DNA of 8,357 nucleotides from DATLWR01 sp035576205 (GCA_035576205.1 DATLWR010000171.1:1-8357); one strand, 5' to 3'. Numbered from the stretch's first letter, positions 1-7,937 are shown. Made by a program: numbers and translations. The notes: a model not told the origin generated them from the sequence alone.

Positions 1-707
1 GCCGAGGCGCAGGAGCATGCCCGCCGCCATATCCTCGCCGAGACGGTGGCACGCATCGCGCTGGAGATGGCGCACGAGGTGAAGAATCCGTTGGCCTCGC
101 TCAGAGGTGCGGCACAGTGGCTCTCCGAGCAGCCGGTGGAGGGCGATATCCGGGAGACGACGGTGCATATCCTCGGCGAGGTGGACCGCATCCGCGACCG
201 CATCGACGCTTTCCTGCAGGTCGGGCCACGCGCCGCCATCAAGATGGTGCCGACCAACCTGCATGCGCTGATCCACGACGTAGAGCACCCGGTGCCGGAG
301 ATTCAGGTGAAGCACGTCTTCGATCCCAGCCTGCCGGAGATCCTGACGCACCCGGCGCGCCTTCGGCAGGCGCTGGAGAATCTGTGGAACAACGCCGTCG
401 ATGCGGCGGCGACCCATATCGAATGGCAGACGCGCATGGCACCGACCGTGCGGTTGCCCGATCACAAGGGGGCGGTCGTGGAGGTGCGCATCACCAACGA
501 CGGTGCGCCGATCCCCGAGGAGCTGCGTGAACGGCTGTTCGAGCCCTATGTGACCGGCAAGAAACGCGGCAGCGGCCTGGGGCTGGCACTGGTCGAGCGG
601 GTGATGCTCGAGCATGGCGGCAGGGTGAGCATGATCAGCGAGCGCGGCCGCACGACCTTCGTGCTGCACCTGCCCGTGAGAAACGACGAATCAACGATGC
701 GGAGTGA

Positions 708-711
<4 letters not shown>
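1..711 (+). CDS. ntrB: Nitrogen regulation sensor histidine kinase NtrB (GlnL), 3' part
   Basis: The reading frame is open from base 1, so the gene starts upstream; 236 C-terminal residues are visible of a family that is usually about 350. The missing part should hold the sensory PAS domain. The phospho-acceptor helix comes first: the H-box HEVKNPLASLRGAAQWL has its histidine at bases 73-75, and the H-E-x-K-N-P-L...RGAAQ pattern is the NtrB hallmark. The ATPase domain follows, with the N-box ENLWNNAVDAA (376-408), G1 region ITNDGAPI (490-513) and G2 box GSGLGLA (568-588). By family knowledge, NtrB is a cytoplasmic kinase/phosphatase that is controlled by PII and phosphorylates NtrC. The next gene is its cognate regulator, overlapping at ATGA, which supports translational coupling. 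One oddity is the G1 box, which reads N-D-G-A-P rather than D-x-G-x-G. Family assignment is firm; which signal it senses cannot be judged from this part. Confidence 0.88.
701..704 (+). promoter_or_regulatory. Ribosome binding site of ntrC, bearing on its start
   Basis: GGAG lies at the very end of ntrB. It is 3 bases from the ATG at 708 and 9 bases from a second in-frame ATG at 714. The spacing favours 714 (protein starting MRALVVDDD), whereas the ATGA overlap with the ntrB stop favours 708 by termination-reinitiation. The two starts differ by only two residues. Confidence 0.5.
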
Positions 712-2117
<1,406 letters not shown>

Positions 2118-2132
2118 GGGCGGGAAGAAGGC

Positions 2133-2156
2133 GGCAGTCCCCAATCCGGGACTGCC
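2133..2156. terminator. Hairpin between convergent ntrC and phosphatase gene
   Basis: GGCAGTCCC (2133-2141) and GGGACTGCC (2148-2156) form a perfect 9-bp stem with a 6-base loop. It fills most of the 39-base gap between the ntrC stop and the stop of the converging phosphatase gene, and its right arm abuts that stop. There is no T-run on the plus side (TCAGTGGG follows). On the minus side the flank is pyrimidine-rich (GCCTTCTTCCC) but not a true U-tract. It is probably a shared terminator or an mRNA 3'-end protecting stem rather than a textbook intrinsic terminator. Confidence 0.55.
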
Positions 2157-2684
2157 TCAGTGGGGGCGGCCGTTCTCCGTCCCGTTTTCCGAAAGATAGT
2201 CGAGCAGGCGCGCCGCGTTTTCGCGCAGCATGGCATAGGCATGCTCGAAGCCGTCCGGGCCTCCATAATACGGGTCCGGCACTTCGGGCGCGGCACCCTT
2301 ATCGACCTCGAACTGGCGCATCATCAGCACCCGTTCCGCCGGGGCTCCCATGGCCAGCAGATTGCGGCGGTTGTCGTGGTCCATGGCGACGAACCAGTGC
2401 CAGTCGCCGACATTCCGCCGTGTGATCTGCTGCGCCTTGTGTCGGCTCAGGTCCAGCCCGTAGCGCTCGGCCGTGGCCGCCGAACGCGGGTCGGCACCAT
2501 TCCCGACATGCCAGTCGCCGGTGCCGGCCGATTCGATGTGGAAGGTGTTCTGCAAACCGCGCCGGTCCACTTCGGCACGCACCACCACCTCGGCGAGCGG
2601 CGAGCGGCAGATGTTGCCGAGACAGACGAACAGGATGCGGATCGGTTCGGATGTCTCGAAGTCGGAAGTGCGGGGCTCAGGCAT
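2157..2684 (-). CDS. Low-molecular-weight protein tyrosine phosphatase
   Basis: This 175-residue protein has the signature P-loop CLGNICRS (C21 nucleophile, R27, S28) near the N-terminus. Near the C-terminus is VPDPYYGG, with D137 as general acid, which is the typical layout of class II cysteine phosphatases. By family knowledge it hydrolyses phosphotyrosine in the cytoplasm; relatives include Wzb/Etp and YfkJ. The VPDPYYGG form is common in stand-alone enzymes outside capsule clusters. Arsenate reductase is a related fold but less likely given the DPYYG motif. I chose the ATG at 2684 because the GAGAGG site stands 7 bases before it; the ATG at 2690 is only one base from that site. The first 8 bases overlap the end of tsaB, so it is the third gene of the galU-tsaB-phosphatase operon. 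No kinase partner is visible here and the substrate is unknown. A role in tuning sugar-nucleotide or envelope metabolism with GalU is inference only. Confidence 0.9.
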   Translation of the reverse strand: MPEPRTSDFETSEPIRILFVCLGNICRSPLAEVVVRAEVDRRGLQNTFHIESAGTGDWHVGNGADPRSAATAERYGLDLSRHKAQQITRRNVGDWHWFVAMDHDNRRNLLAMGAPAERVLMMRQFEVDKGAAPEVPDPYYGGPDGFEHAYAMLRENAARLLDYLSENGTENGRPH

Positions 2685-3327
2685 GGGCATTCCTCTCGGC
2701 CTGCGAGGCCTGCAGGTAGGCGGGCTGCGGATAGCGCGGCAGGCTGCCGATATCGTCCAGCCTGTCCAGCGCGGCCCGGGTCGCATCGGCGAGTGCCTGG
2801 CTGCGCGGCAAGGCCAGCGGCAGGCGTTGCCAGCCGACTAGTTCAACCGCCGGCTCGTTGTGGCAGGCGAAGGCGGCCGGCGGAAATTGCGCAACCTCGT
2901 CCCAGCGCAGGCATCGATCCTCCTGCAACGGTTCGCCGTTCCGGTAGCAGCCGACATAGGCATCGCCGGCGCGGGCATCCTCGATCACCCATACGGGTTC
3001 GCGGCTCTCCACCTGCCGGGCGGTGACGGCGAGCGACGAGAGATGCAGGAAGCGTTTGCCGATCGGGGCATTGAGCCCCGCCAGTGTCGCGGCGGCGATG
3101 CGGATGCCGGTGAACGAGCCGGGGCCGGCGCCGAGCGCGAACAGCTCCAGTTCGTTCCAGTGGAGGGCTGCCTCGGCCATGAGTTGCTTCAGCAGCGGCA
3201 GCAGCGTTTGTGAATGCGGTTTGGTATGGGTATCGTCGGCGGTGAACAGACCGCCGTCAGCGCGCAGCAGGGCTGCGGCGATGGCGCCGCTGGCAAGATC
3301 GACGGCCAGGATGTTGGCGGGTTTCAA
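2677..3327 (-). CDS. tsaB: tRNA t6A threonylcarbamoyltransferase complex subunit TsaB
   Basis: The 216-residue protein is close to the usual length of 220-235. It opens with ILAVDLASG, the degenerate ASKHA nucleotide-fold strand (compare ILAIDTA), followed by HSQTLLPLL (from H38) and GAGPGSFTGIR (66-76), the most conserved TsaB segment. By family knowledge TsaB is a catalytically inert paralogue of TsaD. It binds TsaD and, with TsaE, allows transfer of threonylcarbamoyl to A37 of ANN-reading tRNAs. The start is a TTG (3327-3325) that overlaps the galU stop as TTGA; no ATG or GTG start nearby would fit the family N-terminus, so coupled re-initiation is likely. An AGGA lies 12 bases upstream, which is farther than usual. 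The end overlaps the phosphatase start by 8 bases. Function is confident; only the exact start is uncertain. Confidence 0.9.
   Translation of the reverse strand: MKPANILAVDLASGAIAAALLRADGGLFTADDTHTKPHSQTLLPLLKQLMAEAALHWNELELFALGAGPGSFTGIRIAAATLAGLNAPIGKRFLHLSSLAVTARQVESREPVWVIEDARAGDAYVGCYRNGEPLQEDRCLRWDEVAQFPPAAFACHNEPAVELVGWQRLPLALPRSQALADATRAALDRLDDIGSLPRYPQPAYLQASQAERNAHA
2692..2697 (-). promoter_or_regulatory. Ribosome binding site of the phosphatase gene, inside tsaB
   Basis: On the minus strand GAGAGG reads at 2697-2692, within the last codons of tsaB. Spacing is 7 bases to the ATG at 2684 and 1 base to the ATG at 2690, which supports the shorter start. Confidence 0.65.
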
Positions 3328-4196
3328 TGCTCGAGACGTTCCTGCAGGTGCTGGCGCAGGATGTCGCCGTATTCCGGATGGCGCAGGCCGATGGTGGCGT
3401 TGGCCAGCAGGAAGCCCATCGGGTTGCCGGCGTCGAAGCGCTCGCCCTCGATCATGACGCCGTAGACCGGCTCCTCTTTCGCCAGGCGGGCCATGGCATC
3501 GGTCAGCTGGATCTCGCCCTGTTTGCCCGGGGCTGTGTCATGCAACAGCTGCATCAGCCGCGGTGTGAAGATGTAGCGGCCGATGATGGCCAGATTCGAC
3601 GGCGCCTCCTCGGCGGCCGGTTTCTCCACCATGTCGGTCAGGCGCAGCAGGCCGCTCTCCTCCTCGCGGCAGGCGACGATGCCGTAGCGTGATACCTGCT
3701 CCTTCGGCACCTCCATCAGGCCGATCACCGAGCAGCCGGTGGACTCATATACCCTTCTCAGCTGCTGCATGGCCGGCACCGGGCCCAGGATCAGTTCGTC
3801 GGCCAGCGATACGCCGAAGCTTTCGTCGCCGACCCAGTCGGCGGCGCAGAGCACGGCATGGCCCAGTCCCAGCGCTTGTTTCTGGCGGATGTAGGCGATG
3901 TTGGTCATGCGCGAAACCCTCGACACCTCCTGGTAGAGGGCGTGTTTGCCGGCATCGCGCAGGCTGCTCTCCAGTTCGGCGGAGATGTCGAAGTGGTCCT
4001 CGATGGCACGCTTGCCGCGGCCGGTGACCATGATGATGTCCTCCAGTCCCGCGGCCAACGCCTCCTCGACGGCGTACTGGATCAGCGGCCGGTCGACGAT
4101 GGTCAGCATCTCTTTCGGGGTCGCCTTGGTGGCGGGCAGGAAACGGGTGCCGAGGCCGGCAGCCGGAAAAACGATCTTGCGCAGGCGTGCAGTCAT
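3324..4196 (-). CDS. galU: UTP--glucose-1-phosphate uridylyltransferase GalU
   Basis: This 290-residue protein matches the family length when started at the ATG at 4196 (MTARLRKIVFPAAG). The nucleotide-binding loop AAGLGTRFLPATKA (12-25) runs into PKEML, and RPLIQYAVEEA follows, all canonical for bacterial GalU. Further in are QALGLGHAVLCA, a metal-site LADE segment, MVEKP and GEIQLTDA. The enzyme makes UDP-glucose from UTP and glucose-1-phosphate in the cytoplasm, feeding envelope polysaccharide, osmoprotectant or storage pathways. The loop often seen as D-x-G-x-K-x-G reads DAGNPMGFL here, so the usual lysine is proline. The first gene of the minus-strand operon, it overlaps tsaB by 4 bases. 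The frame stays open further upstream and an alternative ATG exists at 4208. Neither ATG has a clear Shine-Dalgarno sequence. The longer extensions lack family resemblance and were not used. Confidence 0.93.
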   Translation of the reverse strand: MTARLRKIVFPAAGLGTRFLPATKATPKEMLTIVDRPLIQYAVEEALAAGLEDIIMVTGRGKRAIEDHFDISAELESSLRDAGKHALYQEVSRVSRMTNIAYIRQKQALGLGHAVLCAADWVGDESFGVSLADELILGPVPAMQQLRRVYESTGCSVIGLMEVPKEQVSRYGIVACREEESGLLRLTDMVEKPAAEEAPSNLAIIGRYIFTPRLMQLLHDTAPGKQGEIQLTDAMARLAKEEPVYGVMIEGERFDAGNPMGFLLANATIGLRHPEYGDILRQHLQERLEH

Positions 4197-4237
4197 GGCA
4201 GACAGCATAACGGTCTGACGGCCAAAGAAAAGCGACA

Positions 4238-4263
4238 CCCGTGTGGCAGTTCTTCGGCACGGG
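4238..4263. repeat. Inverted repeat CCCGTG-N14-CACGGG
   Basis: Two perfect 6-base arms (4238-4243 and 4258-4263) are separated by 14 bases in the divergent region, about 42 bases upstream of galU and 118 bases upstream of the secreted-protein gene. It could be an operator for a dimeric regulator, a leader hairpin, or chance in GC-rich DNA. Confidence 0.35.
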
Positions 4264-4367
4264 ATCGCACGGCATTCGGGGACTTGTGCTACGTTACATG
4301 GCGGTATCCTGAAGAAAGCCGCGGCGGTGTACGGGGGAAGTTCCGTCGCCACGGCCCGGCCGGTAAC

Positions 4368-4373
4368 AGGAGG
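4368..4373 (+). promoter_or_regulatory. Strong ribosome binding site of the secreted-protein gene
   Basis: A full AGGAGG stands 7 bases before the ATG at 4381 and fixes this start, although the frame is open from 4243. It is the best Shine-Dalgarno sequence in the window, suggesting high expression. Confidence 0.85.
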
Positions 4374-4380
4374 GGGGTGT

Positions 4381-4902
4381 ATGATGAATCGACGTTTTCA
4401 GAAGCTGGCCATGCTCACGATGGTTATGGTGGTCATGGGTGCGGACGCAGCGCTGGCGGGCGGCTTGACGGCCAGGTCCGCATTGCCGCAAGTCATCGCC
4501 GCCGGCAAGCAATGGCAAGGCGACGCCGTGCTGGTGAGTCTGTCGTCCATATCGGTGCATGCGGACGGAACGGCGGACGAATGGAAATACGCCTTCTATT
4601 CTCCGGGAGCCGACAAGCGCTGCGTGATCACCGCGAATGGCTCGAATGTGAAGCTCATGGAAGTCCGTCTCGGATACAGCACCAAGGATCTGGGTGACTT
4701 TATCGACAGCGACCAGGCCATGCAGGAAGCCAAAAAGCACGGCCTGAAGGGGAATGAGCCCAACATGTCGGTGAACTATCAGGGCTCCGGCCCCAGCGAG
4801 GCCACCTACTGGATTATCAACGGCGGTTACGCCACCGGCGACGTTTCCGTGTTCCTGGATGCCAGGACGGGAAAATTCAGTTCGAGCGTCAAAATGGAAT
4901 AG
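4381..4902 (+). CDS. Secreted protein of unknown function, PepSY-like
   Basis: This is a 173-residue protein with a clear Sec signal peptide: basic MMNRRFQK, a hydrophobic core (L9 to about G20) and an A-L-A cleavage site after residue 26. The mature part of about 147 residues looks like two related halves. The first has a helix-like stretch SALPQVIAAGKQW, then DAVLVSL and a W-x-Y-x-F strand. The second has SDQAMQEAKKHGL, then YWIINGG and VFLDARTGKF. This helix-then-strands rhythm with a terminal D-x-x-T-G-K resembles PepSY or PepSY-like periplasmic domains, which are often inhibitors or modulators with no catalytic site. That assignment is from pattern alone. There is one cysteine, in DKRCVITANG, so no internal disulfide. 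It is a single-gene unit, with a strong ribosome binding site and a terminator after it. Its neighbours give no hint of function. Confidence 0.8.
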   Translation: MMNRRFQKLAMLTMVMVVMGADAALAGGLTARSALPQVIAAGKQWQGDAVLVSLSSISVHADGTADEWKYAFYSPGADKRCVITANGSNVKLMEVRLGYSTKDLGDFIDSDQAMQEAKKHGLKGNEPNMSVNYQGSGPSEATYWIINGGYATGDVSVFLDARTGKFSSSVKME

Positions 4903-4939
4903 CGTTTCTGCAGGGGTGACGGAAGGCGCCGGTAAAGAA

Positions 4940-4966
4940 AAAAGGCGGGCTTTTGGCCCGCCTTTT
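4940..4966. terminator. Bidirectional intrinsic terminator
   Basis: AAAAGGCGGGC (4940-4950) pairs with GCCCGCCTTTT (4956-4966): a 7-bp GC stem extended by four A-T pairs around a 5-base loop. Reading plus, TTTT follows the stem, ending the secreted-protein transcript. Reading minus, the tail is TTTTTTCTTT, a better U-tract, ending the ccsB-ccsA transcript. It sits in the 82-base gap between the two converging genes. Confidence 0.92.
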
Positions 4967-4984
4967 CCGAATCAGAAGTGAGTG

Positions 4985-6229
4985 TCAGCTCAGCCGGCCG
5001 TAGGAGTGCAGACCGGAGAGGTACATGTTCACGCCGAGGAAGCAGAAGACCGTGACCAGGAAGCCGGCCACCGCCCACCAGGCCAGTGCCTTGCCGTGCC
5101 AGCCGTGCGAAACGCGTGCGTGCAGGTAGGCACCGTAGACCAGCCAGACAATCAGCGCCCAGGTCTCTTTCGGGTCCCAGGACCAGTAGCCGCCCCAGGC
5201 CTCGGCCGCCCATGCGGCACCGAGGATGGTGGCCAGCGTGAAGGCCGGGAAGCCGATGGCGACCGCCTTGTAGGCAAGCTGGTCGAGCTGGTCAAGCGTC
5301 GGGAAGACGGCCAGCAGCTTGCTGTTGCTGTTCCTGACCTCCAGGCGGTGGCGGAACAGGTAGGCCATGCCGGCGCCGCAGGCGACGGCGAAGGAACCGT
5401 AGCCGACGAAGTTCATCGGCACGTGGATCTTCATCCAGTAGGACTGCAGGGCCGGCACCAGCGGCTTGATGTCGGCCTGGCCGACGGAGCTCAGCCAGAT
5501 GCCGAAGAAGACACCGGCCGAGACCAGCAGCATCACGAAGGCACCCATCGCCTTGGCCTGATAACGCTTCTCCAGCGCTAGGTACACCATGGTGGTGATG
5601 CAGAACAGCAGGATGAATACTTCGTAGAGGTTGGAGACCGGAGCATGGCCGATCTCGGCATTGATCAGGTAGGACTCGTGCCAGCGCAAGAGCAGCGCCG
5701 AACCGCCGGCATAGACGCCCGCCCATGCCGACCAGGTGGCGATGCGGCCGATGAACGATTCCGGTGCGAACAGGTAGGCGATGTAGGAGACGGCGGAGAA
5801 GATGAAGATGACGTTCATCGCCATGATGATGCGGCCGGAAACGAGGTTCGACTGGTCCTCGTAGTTGATCTGGCTGGCAGCCGGCTCAAAGGCTGCCCAC
5901 AGGAAGGAGAGGGCGATCATCACGACGGCCACGTCGAGCCAGGGCAGGACGTTGAGCGACACTTTCGACTCGGTCATCGACGGGCGGATAGCACCACCGA
6001 TGGCGCCGAACGCGACACCGAGCAGCGCGCCGGTACCGCCCCACAGCACGCCCTGCATGCCGACGAGCTGGAAAAGGTAGTTGTTCTCCTCGTAGCCGGT
6101 GCCGCCGAAGAGGGCGAGGGCGATGGCGCCGAGGATGAAGCCGATGTAGGCCGTGAAGCGGACGAAGCCGATGCGTCCCTGGTGCAGCTGGTCGAACAGA
6201 CCGGATTCAGCGGTGATTGCAGTCATCAT
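4985..6229 (-). CDS. ccsA: Cytochrome c biogenesis protein CcsA (ResC), System II haem handling
   Basis: This is a 414-residue polytopic inner-membrane protein with around ten hydrophobic segments by eye. The haem-binding WWD motif W-G-G-Y-W-S-W-D-P-K-E-T-W spans 345-357. Conserved histidines match the family pattern: H269 before the motif (periplasmic), H370 after it (YLHAR, membrane) and H408 near the C-terminus (GLHSY, periplasmic). GHAPVSNLYE (194-203) is another family signature. By family knowledge CcsA with CcsB exports haem and attaches it to CxxCH of apocytochromes in the periplasm. The first 130 residues add several membrane segments before the most conserved core. The AAGGAG site is 4 bases from the ATG at 6229 and 7 from the ATG at 6226, so the protein may start one residue later. 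It follows ccsB by 28 bases and is the last gene before the terminator. Confidence 0.93.
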   Translation of the reverse strand: MMTAITAESGLFDQLHQGRIGFVRFTAYIGFILGAIALALFGGTGYEENNYLFQLVGMQGVLWGGTGALLGVAFGAIGGAIRPSMTESKVSLNVLPWLDVAVVMIALSFLWAAFEPAASQINYEDQSNLVSGRIIMAMNVIFIFSAVSYIAYLFAPESFIGRIATWSAWAGVYAGGSALLLRWHESYLINAEIGHAPVSNLYEVFILLFCITTMVYLALEKRYQAKAMGAFVMLLVSAGVFFGIWLSSVGQADIKPLVPALQSYWMKIHVPMNFVGYGSFAVACGAGMAYLFRHRLEVRNSNSKLLAVFPTLDQLDQLAYKAVAIGFPAFTLATILGAAWAAEAWGGYWSWDPKETWALIVWLVYGAYLHARVSHGWHGKALAWWAVAGFLVTVFCFLGVNMYLSGLHSYGRLS

Positions 6230-6233
6230 CTAT

Positions 6234-6239
6234 CTCCTT
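6234..6239 (-). promoter_or_regulatory. Ribosome binding site of ccsA
   Basis: AAGGAG reads at 6239-6234 on the minus strand, in the 28-base gap after ccsB. Spacing is 4 bases to the ATG at 6229 and 7 to the adjacent ATG at 6226, making the second start slightly better. Confidence 0.75.
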
Positions 6240-6257
6240 GTCAGACTTGGGCCCCGT

Positions 6258-7937
6258 TCAGGCTTGGGTCGGGGTACCCTTGGCGAGCTTTGTGAACAGA
6301 GCATTAAAGGTCTGTTCGAAAGCCATGGCGTTGCGGGTGGTCATTGCGGCGAGGCTCACCTGGATGGCATCGCCTTCCGGCTTCAAGACCAGCCAGAGTT
6401 TGCGGTGTGGCATGTAGAACATGAGGCACAGGCCGATCACCAGGATGGCGCTGCCGGCCCAGACCACATTCATGCCGGGGTCTTCGGCGAGTTGCAGGCC
6501 GGTGTAGTAGACCTGGTCGAAATCATCCAGCATCGGAATGAACGGCCAGGGAATCTGCGGCAGCATCTGGATCGCCTGCAGCATGCGCTCGGCCATCTGC
6601 TGGAAACCCTCCGGCCGCTTGTCGCCGAACACGTCGGTGAGTGCAGCCTTGAAGGCTTCGAGGTTGCGCTGTTTCGGATCCTTCACATCGCTGCGCTGGG
6701 CGAGCTCGCGCATGAAGTCGTGGAACAGCTGCCACTCCTGCGGATTGGTCAGGTCGATGCCGAACGAGAACGGCTGGTAGTCCTTGGCGTCGCCGGTCAG
6801 CGATACCAGCATGAAAGAGCCGCGGTTGACGCCGTCGCGGCCGACGAACGGGTTCATGAAGCTCTTCACCTTCACCGGCTTCAGCCCCGGGCCACGCATG
6901 ACGAACTCGACCGCCGGGCCGAGATTCTTGAAATCCTTCGGCTCACCCGGGTTGGCGAGGTTCTCGACGTTGAATGGTTTGAAGTCGGTGATTTCCAGCG
7001 TCACGCCGGTCGCCTGGTCGGTGTAGGTTTTGTAGACCTTCGTCTTCGCCTGGCTGATCTCGGCCGAGCCGTCGAGGTGGTACAGCTTCAGGCCGATGGC
7101 GGAGCCGCCGTCGCCGAAGCTCGCCTGGTAGATGCGCACGCCTTTGTAGTAGAGCGGCTCGTTGACGATGATGTCCTTGGTCAGGACCTCCTTGCCGCCG
7201 TCGATGATCGTCAGGTTGCTGCGGAACTCCTTCGGCGCGCCCGTCGGGAAGAACTGGATGCTGAAGCTGTTGCAGCGCACCGAGAAGGGCATGGTCATCG
7301 TCTTGTCCTGGCCGCCCTTCAGGAAGCTGATGCTGTTGGCCGACTGGCCCTCCGGCACCGACATGTTGCCGCGGATGCCGAACTCCACACTTATCATGCC
7401 GCCGATCAGGATGATCAGGATGGCGGTATGCACCGAGATGTAGCCCCACTTGTTCCAGCGCCCCTTGTCGGCGCGGATGTAATGCTGGCCTTCGGCCTCG
7501 GCGGTGACGAACTCCCAGCCGCGCAGTTCGTGACGCAGCTGCTTCTCGAGCGTTTCCCGCTCGTTGGCTGAGATACGCCACTGCTGCAGCATCTGCATGT
7601 GCTTGAAGGTTTTCTCCGGCAACGTCGCCTTGCGGCCACGCATCTCTTTCAGCATGCGCGGCACGTTGCGCCACAGGCAGGCAGAGAGGGAGAGCATCAG
7701 GAAACCGAGCAGGGAAAGGAACCACCAGGTGTGGTACATGTCGAACAGGCCGAGCGAGCGGAATACCCAGTACCACAGCGGGCCGAACTGTTGCAGGTAG
7801 TCGGTCTGGTCCTGATTCTGCAGCAGCACCGTGCCGATCACCGAAGCGACGGATAGCACGACGAGCAGGATGATCGCCAGCGACATCGAGCCGAGGCGGG
7901 TCCAGAGGTTTTTGAGAAGGTCGGCGAATGAAGGCAT
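6258..7937 (-). CDS. ccsB: Cytochrome c biogenesis protein CcsB (ResB/Ccs1), System II
   Basis: This 559-residue membrane protein has four hydrophobic helices in the ResB arrangement: about 18-39, 71-88, 167-184 and 491-508, with a large periplasmic domain of about 300 residues between the third and fourth. Signatures are the N-terminal IGTVLLQNQ, MYHTWWF with H69 (the likely membrane haem histidine) and SVHTAI with H170. The last helix ends in MPHRKLW, followed by a short cytoplasmic tail. By family knowledge ResB/Ccs1 pairs with CcsA as the haem export channel and apocytochrome docking partner; in some bacteria the two are fused, but here they are separate genes. It starts at the ATG at 7937, which lacks an obvious Shine-Dalgarno sequence, 33 bases after the stop of the upstream TsaC-like gene. 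A long open frame on the opposite strand is a shadow. Some databases name this protein ResB and its partner CcsB or ResC. Confidence 0.93.
   Translation of the reverse strand: MPSFADLLKNLWTRLGSMSLAIILLVVLSVASVIGTVLLQNQDQTDYLQQFGPLWYWVFRSLGLFDMYHTWWFLSLLGFLMLSLSACLWRNVPRMLKEMRGRKATLPEKTFKHMQMLQQWRISANERETLEKQLRHELRGWEFVTAEAEGQHYIRADKGRWNKWGYISVHTAILIILIGGMISVEFGIRGNMSVPEGQSANSISFLKGGQDKTMTMPFSVRCNSFSIQFFPTGAPKEFRSNLTIIDGGKEVLTKDIIVNEPLYYKGVRIYQASFGDGGSAIGLKLYHLDGSAEISQAKTKVYKTYTDQATGVTLEITDFKPFNVENLANPGEPKDFKNLGPAVEFVMRGPGLKPVKVKSFMNPFVGRDGVNRGSFMLVSLTGDAKDYQPFSFGIDLTNPQEWQLFHDFMRELAQRSDVKDPKQRNLEAFKAALTDVFGDKRPEGFQQMAERMLQAIQMLPQIPWPFIPMLDDFDQVYYTGLQLAEDPGMNVVWAGSAILVIGLCLMFYMPHRKLWLVLKPEGDAIQVSLAAMTTRNAMAFEQTFNALFTKLAKGTPTQA

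Larger units (their letters stand above)
4197..4380. other. Divergent intergenic region between galU and the secreted-protein gene
   Basis: These 184 bases separate two divergently transcribed genes and must hold both promoters. The most visible structure is a perfect inverted repeat CCCGTG-N14-CACGGG (4238-4263). A weak sigma-70-like pair for the plus strand is TTGTGC (4284-4289) and TATCCT (4305-4310) with a short 15-base spacer. On the minus strand TATGCT (4209-4204) lies just before galU, but I see no matching -35. Nothing here codes convincingly. No promoter can be called with confidence. Confidence 0.5.

Noticed and set aside
2685..2786. N-terminal extension of the phosphatase into tsaB
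   Set aside because: It is Arg/Pro-rich shadow sequence inside tsaB. The ribosome binding site and the P-loop position fit the start at 2684.
2160..3026. Open frame of 288 codons on the plus strand opposite the phosphatase gene and tsaB
   Set aside because: Low-complexity Arg/Pro/Ala-rich translation without motifs, covering two well-supported minus-strand genes.
4244..4259. Sigma-54-like element, TGGCA with GG-N10-GC spacing, upstream of the secreted-protein gene
   Set aside because: Only the GG and GC cores match well, and the TTGC part is degraded to CGGC. GG-N10-GC is frequent by chance at this GC content. The presence of ntrC nearby is not evidence.
4197..4352. N-terminal extension of GalU
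   Set aside because: The extra residues have no resemblance to GalU N-termini, and the start at 4196 gives the normal family length.
4243..4380. N-terminal extension of the secreted protein to an earlier in-frame start
   Set aside because: The extension would bury the signal peptide and ignore the strong AGGAGG placed 7 bases before the ATG at 4381.
6153..7571. Long open frame of 472 codons on the plus strand, antisense to ccsB
   Set aside because: No domain, a biased His/Glu/Ala/Val composition and a real ResB on the other strand. It is a codon-bias shadow.
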